Program-made: the position numbers and the translations under genes | Shown: positions 1 through 10,061 of the stretch, piece by piece | How the letters are laid out: each line of letters opens with the position of its first letter | Numbering within the stretch: position 1 is the first letter of the stretch | From: Eubacterium sp. | GTDB lineage: Bacteria; Bacillota; Clostridia; Lachnospirales; Lachnospiraceae | Length of the DNA stretch: 64,000 nucleotides | Assembly: GCA_024684035.1 (NCBI GenBank) | Contig: JAIKXQ010000018.1 | Span: forward strand, 1 to 64,000 | Reading direction: 5' to 3' | Notes under the pieces: model-generated | Told to the model about the DNA's origin: nothing | Database searches by the model: none | The model's input: only the letters and a program-made list of their open reading frames with translations

Positions 1-854
1 TTTCCGGGCCCGATGGATTCAATGACACCTTTGCTAAGCAAAAGTGTTCCCTTGCCTTTTACAGTGATGAGGGCGTCTTCGCTGTCCTCTGTTGTGGCAA
101 TGTAACTGTCTTTGCCGTCAGAATCTGTGATGCACAGGGCACCTTCAACAATAATACCCTTGTCGCCGGTACCTGCGAGAATCGCATAGGTCTTTTTGTT
201 GACACTATTCGGATTGCCGTTTACTGCGGCCAGGTCAATGGTAATTCTTTTTCCTGTCGGAATTATAAGACCGGTCTCTGTAATGTCTACCGGCTTCAGA
301 AGGCGGATTGACTTGCCGTTAATGGAAGCGTCTACCGCAGCCTGGAGTGTTTCAAAAGTTTCGTCTCCGATGGCAGCAACAGCTTTGTCTTCCACCGGTT
401 CCTCACCCGGTTCGGAAGGAGAAACAGAGGAACTCTCTGTGTGGTTGTCATTGAAGGTTCCGCCGTTTACGACGATGTTGTCGAGTCCTGTGATTTTTCC
501 TTCGCCACGGATGGTGAGTGTTCCGCCGTTGCCGACAATGACGTCGTTTTCGATGGAAAGATTGTGACCGTTCAGATCGATGGTGACATTCGGCATATAG
601 GAGGAACTGAGATTCAGAGACTGCTTCGTTATTGTTGCGTCAGAAGTCAGCTGAAGGACATCATAGTCATCCTGTGCCAGTTTATACATTTCCTGGGAAA
701 TATCGGCATTTGTCTGTTTAAGGATGTTTTCGTCACCTACGGTGATGTCGGAACCGGCTGCAATGGAGCCGGGGTTTGCTGCGTATACAGGGACTGACGT
801 GGAGGCAGTCATCATGGCAGCAAGGAGTATAAGCATTATTTTTTTTCTTTTCAT
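1..854 (-). CDS. Secreted repeat/beta-helix-like surface protein, truncated at window edge; paralog of the next gene
   Basis: Minus-strand reading frame open to the window start; begins MKRKKIMLILLAAMMTAS (signal peptide) and contains VTIDLNGHNLSIENDV, AIGDETFETLQAAVDAS and ITDSDG segments that closely match the 1045-3360 protein. Confidence 0.75.
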   Translation of the reverse strand, partial: MKRKKIMLILLAAMMTASTSVPVYAANPGSIAAGSDITVGDENILKQTNADISQEMYKLAQDDYDVLQLTSDATITKQSLNLSSSYMPNVTIDLNGHNLSIENDVIVGNGGTLTIRGEGKITGLDNIVVNGGTFNDNHTESSSVSPSEPGEEPVEDKAVAAIGDETFETLQAAVDASINGKSIRLLKPVDITETGLIIPTGKRITIDLAAVNGNPNSVNKKTYAILAGTGDKGIIVEGALCITDSDGKDSYIATTEDSEDALITVKGKGTLLLSKGVIESIGPG

Positions 855-1044
855 AAAAACCCCCGCTTGTAATATTATAGAATTCTTTTCTATTCTACGT
901 GAGATAAAAGAAAATTCCAACAAAAATTACATAATTCTAAAGAATGTGCCAACTATAGAATGTATTCGTTACTTTGTCGGAAAATAGAGGAGCAGCTACG
1001 CGGCTTTCCCACGGCGCTGCCCCTCTTTTTGCATCAGTGATCGA

Positions 1045-3360
1045 TTATTTGAAATATGCGTCCGCAGCTACGTTGTATTTGTACATAGCTTTCATCAGGT
1101 TGATCAGATCTGTATTCTTCTGGGAAATGGTGCTATCGGCATAAGTGAGAGCACTGTATTTCACAGACAGTGTGTTCTTTCCATTGCTTACAGCAAAATC
1201 ATAGGCCTTGTCCAGATTCTTTGCTTCAATTCCGTCAAGTGTAAGGATGTAATAGGTTCCGTCCTTTTCTGCCTCAACTTCTTTTCCGTCGATGGTGAAT
1301 TTGTATCCGGAGAGATCATTCTTGGATTTGAAGTATACCATCAGGGTTGTATCGGAATCGAGAATCAGGTTTCCACCCAGGTAGGAAACTCCGGAGAGAC
1401 TTCCGCTCTTCTTTACCTGGAAGGATTTGAAGGTGCTGTCAGCTACATCAGCCAGAGTATCAACGGGCTCTACACCTTCGCTGTTGTGTTTGAAGTAGAG
1501 CTGTGCATACTCGCCGTAGGTTCCGAGAGCATCATAGAGAGTCTGAAGACTCTTGGACACATTCTTGTTGCCTTTCATGGATTTCAGATAAGCGGCAACG
1601 GATGTTGTGTATGCGCCATTCTTGGATTTGTTTCCGGCTGTATCCTTCAGAGGCAGAGATCCACCTGTGCCCGGGATGACCTTGATATCGATATCATCGG
1701 ACATCTCTTTTGCTGTTACATAAGTGGTTACACTTACCAGTGTCTGTTTTTTTACTTCGAAAGACTCGAGGTCTGCAATCTTGAAGGTCTCTGTTTTGCC
1801 GTTTCTGGTAATCTCGATGGTTGCGTCTTCGTCTGTCAGGATTCGCTCCGGAAGTGCGAGATAGACATTGAGGCCAACCTTACCTTTCAGGGAAAGGTTT
1901 GTGGAGTAAATCGTTCCGAATCTCTCGGCTACCGGAATGGTAGGTGTTACTTCCTTTGTCGGCTCCGGAGATACCTCACCGGATTTCGTTACTGCGTAGT
2001 AGAAGACTTCCTTGCCTGTGGCATTGTTGTCTACAATTTTTGTGGTCGTCTTTGTATAGCTGGGGGCAAGCAGCTCATCTGCAACATCCTGTTTGTAATA
2101 TCCACCGGCCAGAACAACTTTACCGGTACCGGAGATATCGAAAGTGCCGGACTTGGCGTTGTCTGTGCGGTAAATACCGCCGGCAATAGCCACCTGGCCT
2201 GCGTCTGTAGAGATGACATGAGTTCCTTTTGTTTTTCCTACCTGACCGGATCTCAGGAAACAATCCTGGCTGAAGCGAACGGTCTTGGAACTGTGATCTT
2301 CGAGAACTACGCCGTCCAGGTTCAGGATGGTACCGCTCTTCATTTCCATGACAGCTTCGTCGTTCAGAACGATTGTGGACGGTCCCGTTGCAGTGATTTT
2401 TGCAGCGTCTCTGTCATCGGCCTTGATTTTGAAGTTGGAATGATCGTTGGCGATGACTGCATGGCTTCCGGTTGCATCAATGGAGCCTTTGGCAACGTAG
2501 AGAGCACCACCGGCATTCAGTGTAAAGATGGCGCCTTCGCTCTCATCTTTTGTGGCAATGATGCTTTCTTCGCCATCGCTGTCTGTGATAGCCAGAGCGC
2601 CCTCAACTGTAATACCCTTGTCGCCGGTACCTGTGAGGATGGCAATGGTCTTCTCTCCGTCTGCATCTGTTTCTGCGTTTACTTCTGCGAGGTCGAGAGA
2701 AATCCTCTTTGTTGACGGAATGGAAAGTCCTGTCTTGCTGATATCAACAGGTTTCAGAAGAACGATTTTTCTTCCGTCTTTGGAAGCGTCAACGGCATCC
2801 TGAAGAGATGCGTACAGCTCATCACCGATGGAGGCAACGGCGTCTCCGGAAACCGGAGTGGTGGTGGGCTTTGTTGTGGGCTTCACAGAAGGTTTGGTTG
2901 TAGGCTTTGCAGTTGGTTTTGTCGTCGGTGTAGCTGCGCCTTCTGTGTGATTGTCATTGAAGGTTCCGCCGTTCACCTTGACGTTGTCAAGTCCGGTTAC
3001 GTTTCCTTCGCCGGTGATGGTGAAGGTTGCGCCGCTTCCTACGTTTACGTCGTTTTCGATGGAAAGATTGTGACCATTCAGATCGATGGTGATCTTATCC
3101 ATGTAGTAGGTGTTCATGTTGATCTGCTGTGCTTTGATGACAGCGTCTCTGGTCAGCTGCATGGTGGTGCAGCCCTCCTGAGGCAATTTGTACATTTCCT
3201 GAGAAATGTCCTCCATGGACTGTTTAACAACACTCTCGGCACCTACAACGATGTCGGTTCCCTCTGAAACGGAACCGTTGATTGCTGCGGATGCAGGAAC
3301 TGCCATGGAAGCAGTCATCATCGCAGCAAGGAGTAGAATTATAACTTTCTTTCTTTTCAT
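1045..3360 (-). CDS. Secreted cell-surface protein with signal peptide, TPTTKPT linker and repeat-rich body
   Basis: Long ORF; MKRKKVIILLLAAMMTASMAVPASA signal peptide starting at 3360; PTTKPTAKPTTKPSVKPTTKPTTTP linker; no LPXTG motif. Confidence 0.8.
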   Translation of the reverse strand: MKRKKVIILLLAAMMTASMAVPASAAINGSVSEGTDIVVGAESVVKQSMEDISQEMYKLPQEGCTTMQLTRDAVIKAQQINMNTYYMDKITIDLNGHNLSIENDVNVGSGATFTITGEGNVTGLDNVKVNGGTFNDNHTEGAATPTTKPTAKPTTKPSVKPTTKPTTTPVSGDAVASIGDELYASLQDAVDASKDGRKIVLLKPVDISKTGLSIPSTKRISLDLAEVNAETDADGEKTIAILTGTGDKGITVEGALAITDSDGEESIIATKDESEGAIFTLNAGGALYVAKGSIDATGSHAVIANDHSNFKIKADDRDAAKITATGPSTIVLNDEAVMEMKSGTILNLDGVVLEDHSSKTVRFSQDCFLRSGQVGKTKGTHVISTDAGQVAIAGGIYRTDNAKSGTFDISGTGKVVLAGGYYKQDVADELLAPSYTKTTTKIVDNNATGKEVFYYAVTKSGEVSPEPTKEVTPTIPVAERFGTIYSTNLSLKGKVGLNVYLALPERILTDEDATIEITRNGKTETFKIADLESFEVKKQTLVSVTTYVTAKEMSDDIDIKVIPGTGGSLPLKDTAGNKSKNGAYTTSVAAYLKSMKGNKNVSKSLQTLYDALGTYGEYAQLYFKHNSEGVEPVDTLADVADSTFKSFQVKKSGSLSGVSYLGGNLILDSDTTLMVYFKSKNDLSGYKFTIDGKEVEAEKDGTYYILTLDGIEAKNLDKAYDFAVSNGKNTLSVKYSALTYADSTISQKNTDLINLMKAMYKYNVAADAYFK

Positions 3361-3540
3361 ATAAAATCCCCCACGGTACATTAAAATTAGATTTCTTCTA
3401 TATTTTACAACAAAAAGTGTGAAACACCAACAAAATATCGCACAATTCGAATTATTTTATCGCGGAACGGCCGTAATTTTATTCTTATGCTATAATATTT
3501 GCACAGTTAATAACATTGTCCTCCATGTTTTTTTCGCGAC

Positions 3541-3575
3541 AAAAAAGGAAGAGGCTGTTGTGCACAGCCCCTTCC
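3541..3575 (-). terminator. Rho-independent terminator of the MCP gene
   Basis: GGAAGGGGCTG/CAGCCTCTTCC hairpin followed by TTTTTT on the minus strand. Confidence 0.7.
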
Positions 3576-3639
3576 GGGATCGATTGTTTCTTATGGGTTT
3601 AAGTGGAATTGAAAAGAAAAACGCCTGAGGTCCGGAGTA

Positions 3640-4977
3640 TCAGACAGAAATCTTTCCGACCATCTCGCGAAGGATCTTCGCGTGCTCGTCCAGCTTCTGA
3701 CTGGAATTGGAACTGGATTCTGCGGTGGAGCTGTTCTGCTGAACAACTTCGGAAATCTGCTGAAGTCCGTCGGTTACTTCTTTCATGGATTCTGACTCAT
3801 GCTGCATCTCGGTTGCAATCTCACCAATCAGCCGCTTACTGTTCTGAGCGCTGTCAACGACTGCGGCAAGGGACTTGGCTGATCCGGTAACAATCTCGGA
3901 TCCGTTCTTAACGGCCTGAATGGTGCTTTCGATCAGTGTAGATGTCTCGGCAGCGGCTTCTGCGGATTTACCTGCCAGGTTCCTTACCTCGTCGGCAACA
4001 ACGGAGAAGCCTTTACCTGCGACGCCGGCTCTCGCAGCCTCAACAGCGGCGTTCAGAGCAAGGATATTCGTCTGGAAGGCAATGTCATCGATGGCTTTGA
4101 TGATATTCTCAATCTGGTTGGATTTATCACGGATGACCTTCATAGCCTCTAGCATCCGTTTCATCTCACGGTTCTGTTCGCTGATCTGGTCTTCCATCTG
4201 ACCGGATACTTTCTCTACTTCGGATGCGCTCTTGGCATTCTCATGAATCTGTGTGGCCAGTGTGGTGATGGTGCCGGTCAGTTCCTGGATCGTGGCTGCC
4301 TGCTCTGTGGATCCCTGAGACAGGGTGAGGGCTCCGCTGGCAATCTGTGCGGAACCGGTCTGAACCTGGTTGGCAACCTGGTTCATATTCGTAAAGATGT
4401 CTTTCAGATTAGAGTTGATGGTGTTGAAGGCCTGAACAATCTGGGAGTATTGACCTACGAATGCATTGCTGTGCGAAACGCTTGTATTGAATTTACCGTT
4501 ACTCATCTCGTTGAGAACGTGTACCACATCGGAAATTACGATGCTGGTCTGATCCTGCATCTGACGATAACCCTCAACGGCCTGGCCGATTTCGTCGGTG
4601 CCGAAGTAATTTGCGTCCAGATGATAGTCAAACTCACCGTTCTTCATGACGTCGATGGCTGCTGTCAATTCGCGGATACCGTTGTTAATATATCTCGCAA
4701 GCTTGAAGAAGATGATGACAGACATAAGAAGGATAATGGGAAAAACAATGATCATGCCCAGAACCACGTTGTTATGAACTTTCGTCAGAGTGGCGAGCAT
4801 GGCATCCAGATCGGCCTGTTCGATTTTGCCGTCAGCGAGGAATGTTTTGCCGTAGCCGTAACCGGCGGTCTGCATACGCCGGAAGGAGTAATAGGCGAGG
4901 GACATGATCACAATAACGGTAATAGTCATCATTAGGGCTACACCGACGAATTTCTTTCTCAGACTTAAGTTCTTCAT
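3640..4977 (-). CDS. Methyl-accepting chemotaxis protein with a very short extracytoplasmic segment
   Basis: Two TM segments, HAMP-like region, and the signalling hairpin [49 protein letters not shown]. Start placed at [10 protein letters not shown]. Confidence 0.9.
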   Translation of the reverse strand: MKNLSLRKKFVGVALMMTITVIVIMSLAYYSFRRMQTAGYGYGKTFLADGKIEQADLDAMLATLTKVHNNVVLGMIIVFPIILLMSVIIFFKLARYINNGIRELTAAIDVMKNGEFDYHLDANYFGTDEIGQAVEGYRQMQDQTSIVISDVVHVLNEMSNGKFNTSVSHSNAFVGQYSQIVQAFNTINSNLKDIFTNMNQVANQVQTGSAQIASGALTLSQGSTEQAATIQELTGTITTLATQIHENAKSASEVEKVSGQMEDQISEQNREMKRMLEAMKVIRDKSNQIENIIKAIDDIAFQTNILALNAAVEAARAGVAGKGFSVVADEVRNLAGKSAEAAAETSTLIESTIQAVKNGSEIVTGSAKSLAAVVDSAQNSKRLIGEIATEMQHESESMKEVTDGLQQISEVVQQNSSTAESSSNSSQKLDEHAKILREMVGKISV

Positions 4978-5253
4978 TTGTTCGATCCTTTCTGAAATGT
5001 GTAGTGATGGAAAATCAGGGGAAGTCGTACGATCAGTACGGTCTAAAAAAATATCGGCATTTACTACCATTGGTATAATGAGGTTGGATTTCATTATTAT
5101 TAAAAACGAATACAGATTGCTCCCTGCGGATTGGCGAAGAATTGGATAATCATGGGAAAAATGATAATATTGACCGTGGTGGATAAGATTGGTATTATGT
5201 GGATTGATTACGCTGTGAAATAAAACAGTGTTTATCCTTTATAATCAACTAAG

Positions 5254-7350
5254 GTGACTATTATTATGAAGAAACTAATGCAAAAGATGAAAAAAGTGAC
5301 AGATAAGTTTCCGCGAATACAGATTCCGGAAAAGGTAGTGCGTCTGAAGGAAAAGACTGCTGTAATCTGGCATCTTCCACTGGCGTTTCTGCTGGTGTTC
5401 GGCATTGAATGGATGGCGCGACACTCTTTCGGGGCGACCATCAGTTTTTGCAGACTGCACACGACGCCCTTTTGCTACAATGTCCTTGTAGTTTATGTGT
5501 TGTATTCTCTCGTATTTCTTACGAGGAAGCGTTCGTTTGTCCGTTCGCTGATCACAGTATTGATTCTGATCCTCGGGGCAATCAACGGGGTGGTTCTTCT
5601 CAGCAGGGTATCCCCTTTTGGCTACACGGATATCAGCATGATCGGGGATCTTCTCAGTATGAAGAACTCGAAGTATGTCTCCGCCGGAGAGAGCGTGCTG
5701 ATCATCACGGCGCTGACTATCGTGATTGTTTATATGGTTGTACTGTTCATAAAAGGAAGAAAAACAGAGGCTAAGGTGCATATCCTGTTTCGCCTTGCCT
5801 TCTGCGCGGCGCTTTTTGCCGGGCTTCCTTTCCTTACAAAGACCCTCCAGTACGGCGGTCATTTGAATGCGTATTTCGGAAATCTTGCCCAGGGATATGC
5901 GGATAACGGCTTTCTCTATGGCTTCGGGTCATCGGTTTTCGGTCTTGGCATGAAAAAACCAATCCGTTACTGTGAAGATGAGGTGAAAGCTGTCCGCAAA
6001 GAGACGAAGATGGGGGAGACAGAACTTGCGGACGGAAAGAATGTCAATATTGTTGTAGTGCTTCTGGAATCCTACCTGGATCCCACGGAAGTGAAGTATC
6101 TCAAGCTGTCTGAGGATCCGATTCCGTTTTTTCACAAACTGGAAGCAGAGTATTCTTCCGGGCATCTGAGAGTTCCGGTGGTCGGCGCGGGAACCTGTGA
6201 CACGGAGTTTGAGATGCTCACCGGCATGTCGCTGCAGTTCTTCGGACCGGGAGAATATCCGCAGAAGACGGTTCTGAAGAAGGTGGACGGCTGTGAGAGT
6301 CTTGCTTCTGATCTGAACAGTCTCGGATACAGCAGCCATGTTGTACACAACAACGGCGCTAATTTTTACAGCAGGAAGAATTCTTTTTCCAAGATGGGAT
6401 TCAATACATTCACATCAAAGGAAATGCTTGATATCACGGAATATAATCCCATTCGCTCATGGCCGACGGATGATATTCTCATTGACGCGACCAAAGATGC
6501 CATGGATTCGACGTCGGACGCGGACTTCGTATACACCATCACGGTAGCAACCCACGGAAATTATCCGGAGAAGAAAGTCTTCTCTGAACCGGAGGTACAG
6601 GTCACTGCAGAGGGAAAGGACGCTGCGCTGAACAACAAGTGGGAGTATTATGTAAATATGCTCCATCGGGAAGATGAGTGGATTCGGAATTACATCGATA
6701 TGCTCAACAAGAGAGGTGAACCGACGCTGGTGATCATGTTCGGGGATCATATACCTACCATGGGGCTTACCAACGAGGATCTCACAACGAATGATATTTT
6801 TCAGACGAAATACATCACCTGGAATAACTTCGGGATGAAGAAACAGGATATGGATCTGACATCTTATAATGTGGTCAGTGAGTATTATGACAGACTGGGC
6901 ATTCACGGCGGCACAATCATGGACTATAATCAGTACATGCTGAGAAAAGGAGTGCCGGCCGGTTCCTTTGAGTACATGAAGGGACTGGAGACCCTGCAAT
7001 ATGATCTTCTCTATGGAGAAAAATATGTCTACGAAGGGGAGGATCCCTATCCGGCGACAGGAATTCAGATGGGAATTCATGACGTTACGCTGGACCGGGT
7101 GTACCAGTTTGGCGGATCCGGGCATGTCTTCGGAGATCATTTCAGCAAATGGAGTAAAGTATACATCAACGGAAAACAGGTGGACACAGAATACCACAGC
7201 GGACAGCATCTCTCCTTTGACTCGGAAAAACTCGAATCGGGAGACACGGTCGTTGTCAATCAGATGGGGTCGGGAAATGATATCCTGAGGTCTTCGAATC
7301 AGAGGACGTATACAGCCCCTGAAAGGGAAGAGAGCGAGGAGGAAGACTGA
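5254..7350 (+). CDS. LTA synthase family sulfatase-like membrane phosphotransferase
   Basis: N-terminal TM helices, then VVVLLESYLDPT, GAGTCDTEFEMLTG (nucleophile Thr region), VIMFGDHIPTMG. Confidence 0.88.
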   Translation: MTIIMKKLMQKMKKVTDKFPRIQIPEKVVRLKEKTAVIWHLPLAFLLVFGIEWMARHSFGATISFCRLHTTPFCYNVLVVYVLYSLVFLTRKRSFVRSLITVLILILGAINGVVLLSRVSPFGYTDISMIGDLLSMKNSKYVSAGESVLIITALTIVIVYMVVLFIKGRKTEAKVHILFRLAFCAALFAGLPFLTKTLQYGGHLNAYFGNLAQGYADNGFLYGFGSSVFGLGMKKPIRYCEDEVKAVRKETKMGETELADGKNVNIVVVLLESYLDPTEVKYLKLSEDPIPFFHKLEAEYSSGHLRVPVVGAGTCDTEFEMLTGMSLQFFGPGEYPQKTVLKKVDGCESLASDLNSLGYSSHVVHNNGANFYSRKNSFSKMGFNTFTSKEMLDITEYNPIRSWPTDDILIDATKDAMDSTSDADFVYTITVATHGNYPEKKVFSEPEVQVTAEGKDAALNNKWEYYVNMLHREDEWIRNYIDMLNKRGEPTLVIMFGDHIPTMGLTNEDLTTNDIFQTKYITWNNFGMKKQDMDLTSYNVVSEYYDRLGIHGGTIMDYNQYMLRKGVPAGSFEYMKGLETLQYDLLYGEKYVYEGEDPYPATGIQMGIHDVTLDRVYQFGGSGHVFGDHFSKWSKVYINGKQVDTEYHSGQHLSFDSEKLESGDTVVVNQMGSGNDILRSSNQRTYTAPEREESEEED

Positions 7351-7352
7351 TC

Positions 7353-8504
7353 ATGAAAAAAAATAGAATCGCGGCGCTGTTTTTGGCCGGGCTTCTGGCT
7401 CTTTCTTCTGCGGGGTGTGGAAAGAAAACGGCGGAAAAGGAAGAGACACTGGATCAGGGTTCGCGCTATACAGTGGGAATTGTACAGAGTAGAGAAGACA
7501 GGCAGAGTACGCAGATGACTCGGGGGTTCCGGGACGCACTCGTAGCCACCATGGGGGAAAAAAATCTGGAGATCATCACACGGGTGGACAACGACAAAGT
7601 CTCGGTGGATAAGGATGTGAAGAATCTGATTGGGCAGGATGTGGATCTTCTCATGACCAACGGCGTGGATGCACTGAGGGTCGCGGCCAACGCGACGGAG
7701 GAAATACCCATCGTCGGAACGAATATTGTGGAGTACAGAGATGTCCTGGATCTTGGAAAAGATGATGAGGATGACTGGGACCGGAAGACCAGAAGGAACA
7801 TCACCGGCGTTGAGTCGTCTCCGAATATGACGGATACCCTGTCGCTGATTATCGAGGCGACGAAGGAGCTGGAGAGTGTGGGAATCCTGTACTCGCCCTA
7901 TGATACCAGAGCTGTTGTTCAGAATGAGCGTCTTGAAAAACTGCTCGACGAGGCGGGGATTCCCTGGAAGGAATACGTGGTTCCCTTATCCGGCATGAAG
8001 GCGACAGAGATCGGTACATCGGCGGACAACACAACCATACAGGTTCGAAAGGTCAGAACCTCCTACAACTGGCAGGGGGAGGATCTGGAGCTTCCCGCGG
8101 GAGTGACGACTCAGGAGGTAGTGGAATGTGCGGCTGAGCAGACCAGCGTTCTGTTTATCTCGGCGGAGAGTATGCTCTCGGATCAGGCCAGAGTAATTGT
8201 GGAAACCGCGAAGACGTCCAAAACCGGACTGGTGACCGACGATGCGGATATCGCCAGATACGCCCTGGCGTCCCTTTTTGTAGATCCCTACATTCAGGGG
8301 TATCAGGCCGGGCTTCAGGCGAGAGAAATACTGCTGGAAGAAAAAGATATCACAAAGATGAAGATTAAGCAGCCTACAACTTCTATAGAACAGAAGTTGT
8401 ACGAGCAGAGCTATGCGACGGTTATGGAGATGGAATTTCCGAAGTCCTTTCAGGAGGCGACCCGGTATCTGACCACCAATCATGTGTGGAAACTGACACC
8501 ATAA
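7353..8504 (+). CDS. ABC transporter substrate-binding lipoprotein (ABC_sub_bind family)
   Basis: Lipobox LSSAGC; periplasmic-binding-type segments (YTVGIVQSREDRQSTQMTRGFRDAL, DLLMTNGVDALRVAANAT, VGILYSPYDTRAVVQNERL). Confidence 0.85.
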   Translation: MKKNRIAALFLAGLLALSSAGCGKKTAEKEETLDQGSRYTVGIVQSREDRQSTQMTRGFRDALVATMGEKNLEIITRVDNDKVSVDKDVKNLIGQDVDLLMTNGVDALRVAANATEEIPIVGTNIVEYRDVLDLGKDDEDDWDRKTRRNITGVESSPNMTDTLSLIIEATKELESVGILYSPYDTRAVVQNERLEKLLDEAGIPWKEYVVPLSGMKATEIGTSADNTTIQVRKVRTSYNWQGEDLELPAGVTTQEVVECAAEQTSVLFISAESMLSDQARVIVETAKTSKTGLVTDDADIARYALASLFVDPYIQGYQAGLQAREILLEEKDITKMKIKQPTTSIEQKLYEQSYATVMEMEFPKSFQEATRYLTTNHVWKLTP

Positions 8505-8611
8505 TCGAAGGGAAGGTAAGGCAAAGAAATAAACTGTGCGGACGGATGGTAACCGCACAGGCAAAAATGACACAGGGGGGAAGAGTCCATTCTTTACAGG
8601 CTGAGACAAAA

Positions 8612-9880
8612 ATGAAAACAAATGAAGATGACCGATGTAGAAAAGGACTGATTATGCTGTCGCGCGATCGTTCCCGGTCAGGGAGACTGATTGCTCTGGT
8701 GAAACGGGATTTCGATGTGCACACAGCGGACTGCGTGACGGAAGTATTTGAACTGATCGCAGACAAAAAGAAAAAGACGGATGCCGTACTTCTTGATGCA
8801 GGACTGGACGGGGGCGTCAAAACGTCTATACTTGAGGAGCTTTCGGCGCGACCGGAGTATAAACCGATTCCGGTTCTGCTGTTTACGGAAAATACGGAGG
8901 AGATGCAGCAGGACTGTTTACTTGAGGCGGGCGCGGCAGATATACTCTGTCCGCCGCTGACGGAGATCTCCGTGAAAAAGAGGATCATGAACGCAATTCG
9001 CGCCCAGGACTCCGTGATCATTTCGGAGATGGAACAGATGCTCAGCGCACTCCCATCCAATATTTACCTGAAAGACGGAGAGGGGCGGTATGTCTTTTCG
9101 ACACATACCTGGCATCACCTGGATGACGGGGGCGACCCGGACTGGACGATTCGTGGAAAGAAAGATCCGGAGATCCGAAAGGATGCAGAGAATGCCCTGG
9201 AAGCAATGCGGGCGGATGAGAAAATTCTTCAAACCGGAAAGGGCTGTTCCTATGTAATCGAAATCAATGTGGATCAGAGTCGGGAGTTTTATAAGATCAT
9301 CAAGGAACCTCTTCTGGATGAGAGCGGGAAGGTCGGTGGGATCATCGGGCTGATCAATGATGTCACAGAAGAGGAAATTCTGAAGAAGCGGTTGGAACAG
9401 ATTGCCGAGTATGACAGCCTGACGGGGCTGCACAACCGGCGCTGTTTTGATAATTATGTTCATACGCTGAAGCGGGGTGACAAGGGCTGTATCGGTTTCC
9501 TGTCCGTCGATTGTAACGGGCTGAAGGAAGTGAATGACACGCACGGACATCTGGTCGGCGATGAGTATATCCGGATGTGTTCCATGATTCTTAAGATATC
9601 CGTCGGCGGAGCCGGCAAAGTGTTCCGCGTGGGAGGAGATGAATTCATCGTCGTTCTTGAGAATGTATCTTCCGGAGAAGTGGAGATTTACCGGAAGCGG
9701 ATCCGGGAGACGGAGAGGTTGTACTGTATCAAGGATAAAGCGGTCAGCATGGCTGTCGGAGGAGTAACGCAGGAATTGAAGGACAGCGCGGAGGAGAATG
9801 AGAGGATGCTCATGGAAGCTCTGACCAGAGCGGACCGGGATATGTATCTTGACAAGGCCAGATCCAAACAGATGAAATAG
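8612..9880 (+). CDS. Diguanylate cyclase: receiver-like domain, PAS-like domain, GGDEF
   Basis: YDSLTGLHNRRCFDNYV ... FRVGGDEFIVVL (intact GGDEF); REC-like N-terminus with DAVLLDAGLDG. Start ambiguous (8486, 8612 or 8654). Confidence 0.88.
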   Translation: MKTNEDDRCRKGLIMLSRDRSRSGRLIALVKRDFDVHTADCVTEVFELIADKKKKTDAVLLDAGLDGGVKTSILEELSARPEYKPIPVLLFTENTEEMQQDCLLEAGAADILCPPLTEISVKKRIMNAIRAQDSVIISEMEQMLSALPSNIYLKDGEGRYVFSTHTWHHLDDGGDPDWTIRGKKDPEIRKDAENALEAMRADEKILQTGKGCSYVIEINVDQSREFYKIIKEPLLDESGKVGGIIGLINDVTEEEILKKRLEQIAEYDSLTGLHNRRCFDNYVHTLKRGDKGCIGFLSVDCNGLKEVNDTHGHLVGDEYIRMCSMILKISVGGAGKVFRVGGDEFIVVLENVSSGEVEIYRKRIRETERLYCIKDKAVSMAVGGVTQELKDSAEENERMLMEALTRADRDMYLDKARSKQMK

Positions 9881-9884
9881 AAGG

Positions 9885-9909
9885 GCAGGGGATTCTCCCC
9901 TGCTTTTTT
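9885..9909 (+). terminator. Rho-independent terminator
   Basis: GCAGGGGATTCTCCCCTGC followed by TTTTTT. Confidence 0.85.
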
Positions 9910-10061
9910 CTATCAAAAAATTGTATCCGGATTGCGTTACAGAATGCAAAACAGACCCGGAAATGGTATAATAATAGCATTCTGTGGCGTCCCGTTCGGA
10001 AGGTGATTTTTCGGGCGCGACAGAGGAATCGACCATGAATTTCAGGGGGAATTGAAGAAGA

